Positions 1 through 4,970 of a DNA stretch of 6,684 nt are shown piece by piece. The notes beneath the pieces were generated by a model. It was given only the letters and a program-made list of their open reading frames with translations. It ran no database searches and had not been told where the DNA came from. Numbering within the stretch: the stretch's first letter is position 1; each line of letters starts with the position of its first letter. The position numbers and the translations under genes are program-made. Source of the DNA: Chloroflexota bacterium (GTDB lineage: Bacteria > Chloroflexota > UBA6077 > CF-72); assembly GCA_019247135.1 (NCBI GenBank), contig JAFAPL010000505.1:1-6684 (forward strand). The letters run 5' to 3'.

Positions 1-101
1 TCAAGGAGAGCGCGTACGGCCGCGGCGCGGTCACTCGGCTGTTCGATAAAACGACCGATGGTTTGGCCCGTAAGCGTGAAGAAGATCACGAATCTAGTCA
101 T
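1..101 (-). CDS. GYD-domain-like small protein, C-terminus beyond window edge
   Basis: Partial minus-strand gene: 33 complete codons from an ATG at 101-99 running off the left edge. The N-terminus reads MTRFVIFFTLTGQTIGRF and continues with a stretch ending in DRAAAVRALL. A short beta strand beginning at the first residues, then a helix containing R-x-x-A-V-x-x-L, is the layout of GYD-domain proteins, small (about 95-110 residue) alpha/beta barrel-like proteins of mostly unknown function. The start is supported by a purine-rich stretch, GGGAGTAGGGAACC, directly before the ATG. The gene diverges from the amidohydrolase operon. Only about a third of the expected protein is visible, so the family call rests on the N-terminal pattern and is inferred. 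Confidence 0.55.
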   Translation of the reverse strand, partial: MTRFVIFFTLTGQTIGRFIEQPSDRAAAVRALL

Positions 102-139
102 GGTTCCCTACTCCCCGCGGACTACCTCCGCCACGCTCA

Positions 140-304
140 GTGAACACGATCCACAGCGGCTGCGTCGATGCGCCTTCGCGGCCAGTGCCATCGGCGCACC
201 CCGAGACGCCGGCTGTCATCAACTCGGTCATGTTCCTGGACATGCCGTACCGTTTCAGCGCCGAACAGCCCGGCCTGCTCGGGCTGCACCTCAGCGCGAT
301 TTGA
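140..304 (+). CDS. Possible 54-residue small protein, GTG start
   Basis: An open frame from GTG (140-142) to TGA (302-304). A hand count gives nearly nine in ten codons ending in G or C, clearly more than expected from the local base composition, which suggests real coding rather than a chance frame. The C-terminal half is the most protein-like part, with the stretch VMFLDMPYRFSAEQPGLLGL. I do not recognise a family. No good ribosome binding site precedes the GTG. The frame is open back to base 98, so the piece could also be the surviving tail of a longer gene. Long minus-strand frames over the same bases have low-complexity arginine/serine/proline-rich translations and look like shadows. Confidence 0.28.
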   Translation: MNTIHSGCVDAPSRPVPSAHPETPAVINSVMFLDMPYRFSAEQPGLLGLHLSAI

Positions 305-399
305 ATCGCCTCTGAGAACCTCACAGTGCTGTGGCACGCGAACGAGGATGGCCGACGCTGCTCGCGCCCAGAATGCAACGATGGACGTGAGGCCGCACC

Positions 400-427
400 C
401 GTACCCCGGCGTACCCGGGGCGTACCC
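400..427. repeat. Short tandem repeat, three CGTACCC units
   Basis: CGTACCC occurs three times with a 10- to 11-base period: CGTACCCCGG (400-409), CGTACCCGGGG (410-420) and CGTACCC (421-427). It lies in the gene-free upstream stretch. It could be replication slippage or a protein-binding array; nothing in the sequence decides between these. Confidence 0.5.
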
Positions 428-545
428 AGCCGTCCGCCAGGGACCCGCGGCCGTCTGGTGACTGGCGTGGTGAGGACGACCGGGGGCACGATGGCCGCAC
501 GGGGGGAGGCGGATCAGGTGCACGAGCGAGCTCTCCCAGCGGATC

Positions 546-568
546 ACGGCGTGCCGTGGCACGGCGTG
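546..568. promoter_or_regulatory. Palindrome within an ACGGCGTG direct repeat, possible operator
   Basis: The octamer ACGGCGTG appears at 546-553 and 561-568, 15 bases apart. Between and overlapping them is CGTGCCGTGGCACG (550-563), an inverted repeat with 6-base arms around 2 bases. This is a plausible dimeric-regulator site about 290 bases before the amidohydrolase start. Function is an inference; such short symmetries are not rare in G+C-rich DNA. Confidence 0.2.
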
Positions 569-841
569 GTCACCGCTGGAGCACCAGGATCTGCAGTGCC
601 AAGGTGCGGGCGCTGGATATGAAGACCCGTGCGACCGCGCAGCCGCGAGTCGCACCGTCACACGCGGCGCCGCGTCGATGGGCGCCTGGGGTTCGAGTTT
701 GTTGGCTCACGGGCGGGGTCACCTGCGCGACCAGCAAGACGCGTCGACGGTAGGGGGCGCACAATGAGGTGGGGTGCCAGCACGCAAGCGCGCCCGGCTG
801 GGTTGCACCGGCGATCGGGTCATGCAGCAACTTCGTATGCC

Positions 842-848
842 AAGGGGG
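842..848 (+). promoter_or_regulatory. Ribosome binding site of the amidohydrolase gene
   Basis: AAGGGGG followed by TAGACG and then ATG at 855: a strong G-rich Shine-Dalgarno sequence with 6 bases between it and the start codon. It fixes the start at 855 rather than at a downstream codon. Confidence 0.6.
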
Positions 849-854
849 TAGACG

Positions 855-1892
855 ATGTACCGCACTAGTGACGGCCAGGAGATCTTCGTCATTGATGGTC
901 ACGTGCACTATTGGGACGGGAGCCGCGAGAACTGGAGGAACCCGAAGTATGCCGAAGGCTGGTTGAACTGCTTCTACGACTATCACAAGAACCTGAGCCC
1001 AGCCGAGGAAGTCTGGCCACTCGAGCTGTACGCGAAGTACCCCGAAGAACAGATCATGAAGGATCTCTTCGAGCAGGGCTACGTCGACATGGCCATCTTC
1101 CAGCCGACGTACCTCATGGACTTTTATACCAACGGCTGGAACACGGTCGAGCGGAGTGCGACGCTCAAGGAGAAGTACCCGGACAAGTTCATCCTGAACG
1201 GTCGGTTTGACCCGCGCGACGGCGAGGATGGGCTCATCGCGTTCGAGGAACAGGCCAAGCGTTACGGGTTCAAAGGCGTCAAGCTGTATACGGCTGAGTG
1301 GGTCGGCAGCTCCAAAGGCTACAGCCTCAAGGACGAGTGGGCGCGGCGCTACCTGGACAAGTGCGCCGAGCTGGGCGTACTGAACATCCATGTGCACAAG
1401 GGCCCGACAATCTGGCCCTTCAATCGGGATGCATTCGACGTCGCCGACATTGACGACGCGGCCACCGAGTACCGCGACGCCGGCCTCCGTTTCATCGTTG
1501 ACCACTGTGGGCTGCCGCGCCTGGAGGACTTCTGCTGGATCGCCGCCCAGGAGCCTAACGTCTACGGCGGGCTGTCGGTGGTGATGCCCTTCATCCATGC
1601 CAAACCGCACTACTTTGCCGAGGTTCTGGCGGAATTGCTGTGGTGGCTGGGCGAAGACCGGCTCATGTTCCAGAGCGACTATGCGCTGTGGAGCCCGAAG
1701 TGGCTCATCGACAAGTTCATGGCCTTCGAGTTCCCACAGGACGTCAAGGAGCAGCGCGGCGTCGACCTGACCCTTGAGGGCAAGAGGAAGATTCTGGGCC
1801 TCAACGCCGCCAAGCTGTACGACTTGACGGCTCCGGGCCAGGGTGCCGAGCGCGGATTCACCGAGGCGCTTAAAGCTCCGGTACCGGCGTGA
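855..1892 (+). CDS. Amidohydrolase (amidohydrolase_2 type), alkane-monooxygenase cluster accessory protein
   Basis: A 345-residue metal-dependent hydrolase of the amidohydrolase_2 (TIM-barrel) group. The N-terminal metal motif D14-G-H16-V-H18 is present. Further candidate ligands are H179-V-H181 in NIHVHKG, H217 in IVDHCG, and the late aspartate D275 in FQSDYALWSP, which matches the conserved catalytic Asp. Length and complete motifs indicate an intact cytoplasmic enzyme. The start is set by a strong ribosome binding site, and the stop overlaps the next gene by four bases (GTGA). From family knowledge, close homologues occur beside propane monooxygenase genes (prmABCD, mimABCD). Their substrate is not established, so a role in catabolism of the oxidised alkane, or in supporting the monooxygenase, is inferred from context. 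Membership of the superfamily is confident; the substrate is unknown. Confidence 0.9.
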   Translation: MYRTSDGQEIFVIDGHVHYWDGSRENWRNPKYAEGWLNCFYDYHKNLSPAEEVWPLELYAKYPEEQIMKDLFEQGYVDMAIFQPTYLMDFYTNGWNTVERSATLKEKYPDKFILNGRFDPRDGEDGLIAFEEQAKRYGFKGVKLYTAEWVGSSKGYSLKDEWARRYLDKCAELGVLNIHVHKGPTIWPFNRDAFDVADIDDAATEYRDAGLRFIVDHCGLPRLEDFCWIAAQEPNVYGGLSVVMPFIHAKPHYFAEVLAELLWWLGEDRLMFQSDYALWSPKWLIDKFMAFEFPQDVKEQRGVDLTLEGKRKILGLNAAKLYDLTAPGQGAERGFTEALKAPVPA

Positions 1893-2650
1893 GCCAGGCG
1901 GCGGTGGTCTCGGAGCACGAGGTGCTCGGGGCCCTCCGCGGCGTCATCGACCCCGAACTGGACGAGTCAATCGTCGAGCTGCAATTCGTGGACAGCGTTC
2001 GCGTCGAGGACGATTACGTTGAGGTCGTTCTACGCCTGCCGACCTTCTGGTGCGCGCCCAACTTCGCTTACCTGATGGCCTGCGACGCCCGCGACCAGGT
2101 GCGCCAGGTCGCGGGTCGGCGCCAGGTGCAGGTGCGGCTGAAGGACCACTTCGCCTCGGACGAAATCAGCCGTGGCGTTTCCGAAGACCAACCCTTCGAT
2201 CACATCTTCGCCGACAACGCCGCGAACGACGACCTGACTGAGCTGCGACGGCTCTTCCAAACCAAAGCGTTCACCATGCGGCTCGAACAGCTGGTGCAGT
2301 TCCTGCTCGATCAGGGCCTGTCGCCGGTTGAGGTCTCCGACCTGCGCCTGGCCGACCTGGTCTCGGGGTCCGATGCTGAGCCGCTGGTGCTGCGACTGGG
2401 CGACCAGGTGCGGCGTTTGCGGGGCGGGGCGTCACTGGCGCGTTCCTACCTGGGCAAACGGCGCCAGCTAGGGCTCGACCAGGCTGATGATGCCGTACTC
2501 GTCAGCGACGAGCGGGGCATGCCGATCGCGGCAGACGCGCTGCTGATTTACCTGCAGCAAGCTCGACGGCAGCGCATCAGCATCGCCTTCAACTCGATGT
2601 TCTGCCGCGGTCTGCTGGAGACGCGCTACGGAGGAAACGGGGAGCGATGA
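1889..2650 (+). CDS. DUF59/MIP18-family metal-cluster assembly-like protein with C-terminal extension
   Basis: A 253-residue protein starting at a GTG that overlaps the amidohydrolase stop. Residues 9 to about 90 form a DUF59 (MIP18, PaaD/SufT-like) domain. It has V-I-D21-P-E-L-D in the first helix-turn, a two-strand region with VRVEDDYVEVVLRL, and C55 in LPTFWCAPNF, the position of the conserved reactive cysteine. Family members act in maturation of iron-sulfur or other metal cofactors. The remaining roughly 160 residues are mostly helical by eye, with a leucine-rich segment (LEQLVQFLLDQG) and an RQLGLDQADDAVLVSDERG stretch, and have no domain I can name. Homologues with this fused layout sit in propane-monooxygenase-type clusters, so a part in assembling the diiron enzyme is a reasonable inference. 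The stop overlaps the dehydrogenase start (ATGA). Confidence 0.8.
   Translation: MSQAAVVSEHEVLGALRGVIDPELDESIVELQFVDSVRVEDDYVEVVLRLPTFWCAPNFAYLMACDARDQVRQVAGRRQVQVRLKDHFASDEISRGVSEDQPFDHIFADNAANDDLTELRRLFQTKAFTMRLEQLVQFLLDQGLSPVEVSDLRLADLVSGSDAEPLVLRLGDQVRRLRGGASLARSYLGKRRQLGLDQADDAVLVSDERGMPIAADALLIYLQQARRQRISIAFNSMFCRGLLETRYGGNGER
2628..2644 (+). promoter_or_regulatory. Internal ribosome binding site for the alcohol dehydrogenase gene
   Basis: ACGGAGGAAACGGGGAG lies inside the end of the DUF59 gene, just before the ATG at 2647. It contains a classic GGAGGA (2630-2635) and a second purine run closer to the start. It supports independent initiation in addition to translational coupling through the ATGA overlap. 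Confidence 0.45.
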
Positions 2651-3624
2651 AGGCTGTTCGACTGTTCCAGATCGACCAGCCACCCCGGCTGGTCGACGTC
2701 CCGGAACCGACGATCAGTGGTCCGATGGACGTGATTGTGCGCATTGCTGGCGCCGGCGTGTGTCGGACCGATCTCCACTTGGTACAGGGAGTGTTCGACG
2801 CGATCCGGGGCAAGCTCCCGTTCACCCTGGGGCACGAGAACGCTGGCTGGATCCAAGCGGTCGGCACCGGCGTCTCAAACCTGGCCCCGGGCGACCCGGT
2901 CATCCTTCACCCCCAGCCGAGCTGCGGCCTGTGCGCGGCCTGCCGGGCGGGCAACGACATGCACTGCACCGGAGGCAGCTTCTTCCCTGGCTTCGACGGC
3001 ACCGATGGTGGCTACGCCGAGTACCTCCGAACCAGTGCGCGCGCGGTCGTCAAGCTGGCACCAGGCACGGACCCGGCTTCGCTCGCACCGTTCGCGGATG
3101 CCGGCATTACCGCGTACCACGCGGTCAAGAAGGTCCTGCCACGTATCTCGCCGGGCACGACCGTCGCCGTGGTTGGCATCGGCGGCCTGGGCCACTTCGG
3201 CGTGCAGATCCTTACATGCGTGCTCGGGACGTCAGCGCATTGTGTCAAGGCTGTCAGCGAAGGTTGGACATCGGCGAGCCCGACACTGGCCGTGGCTTGC
3301 CGACGAACACCAGCAGTCAATCCGGTCTGTGTGTGCGAGGCAACCATGCTGCCACAGTCCGATCAATTCCTGATCGGTTGTTACCTGGCACGGACCTGCC
3401 ATGGTCTCGACGGTTGTGGACCGCTGGAGCAGCATCGACACGCTTTGAACGCCCAGTTGCCTGTTTGTGCGTCGAATTGTTACGTGCCCTTTGGCTGCAA
3501 GGGCTGGTGTCATTTCAGTGAGTGCCGCACCGCTAGCATTCTGAAAAAGAAGCTGGCAAGAGCGCGAATTGTCGGTTGGTTCGAGCAGCTGCGACCAGTA
3601 AGCGTGCACCGGCAACTCGAGTGA
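2647..3624 (+). CDS. Zinc-dependent alcohol dehydrogenase, C-terminal part replaced by unrelated tail (broken gene)
   Basis: Medium-chain alcohol dehydrogenase whose first 189 residues are normal. The catalytic zinc ligands are C39 (GVCRTDLH), H63-E64 (LGHENAG) and D151 (PFADAGITAYHA). The structural zinc cysteines are C93, C96, C99 and C107. The nucleotide-binding turn is G177-I-G-G-L-G182. Past about residue 190 (base 3212) family similarity stops in the first helix of the Rossmann fold. The remaining 136 residues are cysteine-rich and lack the acidic residue ending strand 2, the rest of the NAD fold and the usual C-terminus. G/C-ending codons fall from roughly 80% or more to about 60% by hand count. 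The frame totals 325 residues; intact relatives have about 345. The product would lack most of the coenzyme site and is probably inactive. In prm/mim clusters this enzyme oxidises the alcohol made by the monooxygenase. Confidence 0.75.
   Translation: MKAVRLFQIDQPPRLVDVPEPTISGPMDVIVRIAGAGVCRTDLHLVQGVFDAIRGKLPFTLGHENAGWIQAVGTGVSNLAPGDPVILHPQPSCGLCAACRAGNDMHCTGGSFFPGFDGTDGGYAEYLRTSARAVVKLAPGTDPASLAPFADAGITAYHAVKKVLPRISPGTTVAVVGIGGLGHFGVQILTCVLGTSAHCVKAVSEGWTSASPTLAVACRRTPAVNPVCVCEATMLPQSDQFLIGCYLARTCHGLDGCGPLEQHRHALNAQLPVCASNCYVPFGCKGWCHFSECRTASILKKKLARARIVGWFEQLRPVSVHRQLE
3212..3624 (+). other. Non-homologous readthrough tail of the dehydrogenase frame
   Basis: From about 3212 the plus-strand frame stays open only until TGA at 3622-3624. 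Its translation has many cysteines, no domain pattern and weak codon bias, so it is read here as foreign or noncoding DNA joined to the dehydrogenase, not as a real domain. The minus strand also has an open frame here (3232-3615) that I do not recognise. The exact junction cannot be placed to the base without an intact homologue. Confidence 0.5.
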
Positions 3625-3648
3625 TGCCGCTGTCGCCGTTCTCGTCGA

Positions 3649-4216
3649 CTACCCGGGTGCCCCGGGCTGATTGCCAGAGCGTGTTGTTGATGTATCGTGC
3701 GTCGTGGCGGCATGTCTGTCGGCACGGTCGTACAGTTGCCGCCAACTGGCGTTATCGGTGGTCATCAACTGCTCAGCATTCACCGTCAGTAGTGCCAGCG
3801 CGGCCGGGCTCGCCTTACCCGCGTACGAGCCTGCCTGGGCCAGGTATAGGGACTGCTCGCGTTTGAGGCCTTCGCCGGTAACCCGGGATCCCGATCAGCC
3901 GACCGACGAGTCGGGCGACCAGGCGACGCTTGCATACGGCCATGGTCGGCGAGGTCTCAGGCATGATTGCGTCGCCGCAACTCGGTCAGGCAGGACGGAG
4001 CGGCGCGACTTGTCGGGCATCACCGCGACCGCACGGATGTCGCCAGGGCGTCCAGTGCCTCGGGCAGGCGTGCCGTCGCCCAGGATCTCCAGGGGTTTGT
4101 CAACGATCAGCGCCTCCTGGTCTGCTTCGCCCCGGCGACCGGGAGCGGACAGCAGCAGGTGGCAATACGTAGCGGTCTTCGAGATTCTGTCCAGGTCCGT
4201 CGCACGTCGCTCAAAC
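3649..4216 (-). pseudogene. Decayed minus-strand coding sequence with internal stop, family not recognised
   Basis: Reading the minus strand from about 4216, one frame stays open, with a hand-counted three-quarters of codons ending in G or C, to a TGA at 3897-3895. The same frame then continues with similar bias to a TAG at 3651-3649. The first part includes FERRATDLDRISKTATYCHL and later EALIVDKPLEILGDG (4116-4072). The latter resembles the strand-turn-strand pattern of right-handed beta-helix repeats, though 15 residues are too few to be sure. The second part includes LKREQSLYLAQAGSYAGK and, across the left 21-base repeat, MTTDNASWRQLYDRADRHA. A further coding-like stretch in another frame (RYINNTLWQSARGTRVV, then DENGDSGITRVAG) follows to about 3600, so a frameshift is likely as well. 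It appears to be the remains of one or two genes; the product is unknown. Confidence 0.35.
3744..3764. repeat. 21-base direct repeat, left copy
   Basis: An exact 21-base match to 4214-4234, 470 bases away in the same orientation; its core reads GCGTTATCGGTGGTCA. On the minus strand it encodes TTDNAS, here preceded by an ATG (3765-3763). Possible readings are the shared start of two duplicated genes, a mobile-element end, or a recombination scar. The bases just outside the two copies differ. Confidence 0.75.
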
Positions 4217-4234
4217 TGGCGTTATCGGTGGTCA
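4214..4234. repeat. 21-base direct repeat, right copy
   Basis: An exact copy of 3744-3764. On the minus strand it again encodes TTDNAS, but with CTG where the left copy has ATG. Immediately after it, a shifted frame opens into the FERRATDLDRIS coding-like sequence. This arrangement could be a second, start-less copy of the same gene head. Confidence 0.75.
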
Positions 4235-4237
4235 GTA

Positions 4238-4523
4238 CGCGGTGACGCCGTGGGTCCCGCGCAGGAATGACGGTGCCACGATCCGGTCCCCCGGCTGTAC
4301 TACCGCGACCCTCCCCGAACCCCTGGCCCCGCTTGCTCGCTTGCAGGCAGTGGAGTTGAGTGATGAGTACTGGCGACATGACATCCAGCGGCTTGTGACC
4401 GTCCTGGAGAGTACTGACTCGCCGGCGCGGTACGAAGCCCGCGAGCGCAATGAAGCGCCACGAGCACCCCTCCCATAAGTAGCAGCACCCCCCGCAGCTT
4501 GCGGGCTTGGCCTTGGCCATCAT
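4238..4523 (-). pseudogene. Frame-shifted remnant of a single-pass membrane protein
   Basis: Three minus-strand frames carry successive protein-like pieces. Beginning near an ATG-ATG at 4523-4518 (MMAKAKPA), a frame change gives RKLRGVLLLMGGVLVAL (from about 4503), a basic residue cluster followed by a hydrophobic segment. The next frame continues the same helix as IALAGFVPRRR (from about 4452) and then VSTLQDGHKPLDVMSP. A third frame ends with VAVVQPGDRIVAPSFLRG before a stop close to the right 21-base repeat. The hydrophobic helix is complete only if two frames are joined, which is the mark of indels in a once-intact gene. The family is not recognised. It lies downstream of, and on the same strand as, the SLATT-like gene and might once have been part of that operon. 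Sequencing error is an alternative. Confidence 0.33.
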
Positions 4524-4856
4524 CGCGCAAGGTCGAGCCTCGAGCTCGACCGCGTGTTTCCCCACACCAGACCGTGGGACGGCGCGCGGTTCTCCGGCGA
4601 CTACGTTGGCCGTGGTCGCCAACCCCCGCCGTACGAGGTGTGTCAAGCGACTCGGGCGGTGGACTCCGTCGCGCCATCCAGGCTGGCAAATGTGGGGCCG
4701 ATCAGTTGCCGCCCGATAGCGGCGGTCTGATGGTTGTCGCTTCGCCGCCACCTGTCGACCGTCAGACGGCTTGCAACGCGTCGTAGTGACGCCCGCGGAG
4801 CTCCAGCGCGAGCCCCCCGACTAGTGGGTCCCGGGTCACGCTCCGAGTCTCCGAGA
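4524..4856. other. Gene-free stretch downstream of the SLATT-like gene
   Basis: About 330 bases in which I see no credible gene, RNA or mobile-element end on either strand. Open frames here are low-complexity and use mixed codon endings. It separates the decayed membrane-protein remnant from the hairpin and repeat cluster at 4857-4970. Confidence 0.4.
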
Positions 4857-4892
4857 CCAGGGCGTGACGCGAACCGTCACGCGCGCCCTGGC
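4857..4892. terminator. G+C-rich stem-loop, possible terminator
   Basis: Outer arms CCAGGG (4857-4862) and CCCTGG (4887-4892), inner arms GCGTGAC (4862-4868) and GTCACGC (4876-4882), with loop GCGAACC. The inner stem is 7 perfect pairs, and the outer arms can extend it across a small bulge on the right side. There is no U-run on either strand, so it would be the hairpin-only type common in actinomycetes. It lies about 80 bases past the SLATT-like stop and could end that transcript. Confidence 0.4.
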
Positions 4893-4904
4893 CTGTCCAA
4901 AGAA

Positions 4905-4938
4905 GGCTCTATACGTCGACAGGCTCCATACGCCGACA
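4905..4938. repeat. Two 17-base tandem repeats
   Basis: GGCTCTATACGTCGACA (4905-4921) is followed directly by GGCTCCATACGCCGACA (4922-4938). The units are identical at 15 of 17 positions and both differences are T/C transitions. They lie between the two stem-loops past the SLATT-like stop. Origin by slippage, or a role as paired binding sites, cannot be told apart. Confidence 0.7.
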
Positions 4939-4970
4939 GGTCTCTAATGGCTGCCAATCGATATAGACCT
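4938..4970 (-). terminator. Stem-loop touching the SLATT-like stop codon
   Basis: AGGTCTCTA (4938-4946) pairs with TATAGACCT (4962-4970) with one mismatch, leaving a 15-base loop. The right arm ends at base 4970, the last base of the minus-strand TGA. As a 3' hairpin it could stabilise or end the operon mRNA; no U-run follows. Confidence 0.35.

Larger units (their letters stand above)
305..854. other. Gene-free stretch upstream of the amidohydrolase operon
   Basis: No credible gene is seen on either strand over about 550 bases; the long open frames are arginine/proline-rich shadows of G+C-rich DNA. The stretch holds a short tandem run of CGTACCC units (400-427) and a palindrome flanked by an ACGGCGTG direct repeat (546-568). 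The promoter of the downstream operon is presumably here, but no convincing -10/-35 pair was found. In related clusters the monooxygenase genes lie immediately upstream of the amidohydrolase. No trace of them is recognisable here. Confidence 0.5.

Noticed and set aside
94..661. Two long minus-strand frames and several plus-strand frames in the upstream region
   Set aside because: Their translations are rich in Arg, Ser, Pro and Gly with no domain pattern, and they overlap one another in all frames, as expected of G+C-rich noncoding DNA.
803..841. TTGCAC and TATGCC as a promoter for the amidohydrolase operon
   Set aside because: The spacing between the hexamers is 27 bases, too long for a sigma-70-type promoter, and no better -10 lies at a suitable distance.
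570..1610. Long minus-strand open frame (346 codons) over the amidohydrolase
   Set aside because: It lies opposite the well-supported plus-strand amidohydrolase, whose metal motifs are complete. Its translation has no motif and is a shadow caused by codon bias.
2760..3521. 253-codon plus-strand frame and 212-codon frame inside the dehydrogenase
   Set aside because: Both are alternative frames of a gene with intact zinc-ligand motifs; they are Arg- and Pro-rich shadows.
3744..4234. A CRISPR array or an insertion-sequence end pair
   Set aside because: Only two repeats, 470 bases apart and in direct orientation, with no regular spacers. No transposase gene, matching inverted termini or clear target duplication could be found.
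4107..4751. 214-codon minus-strand open frame as an intact gene
   Set aside because: Coding-like segments switch between frames along it, the membrane helix is only partly in this frame, and much of its translation has no protein-like pattern. It is treated as debris.
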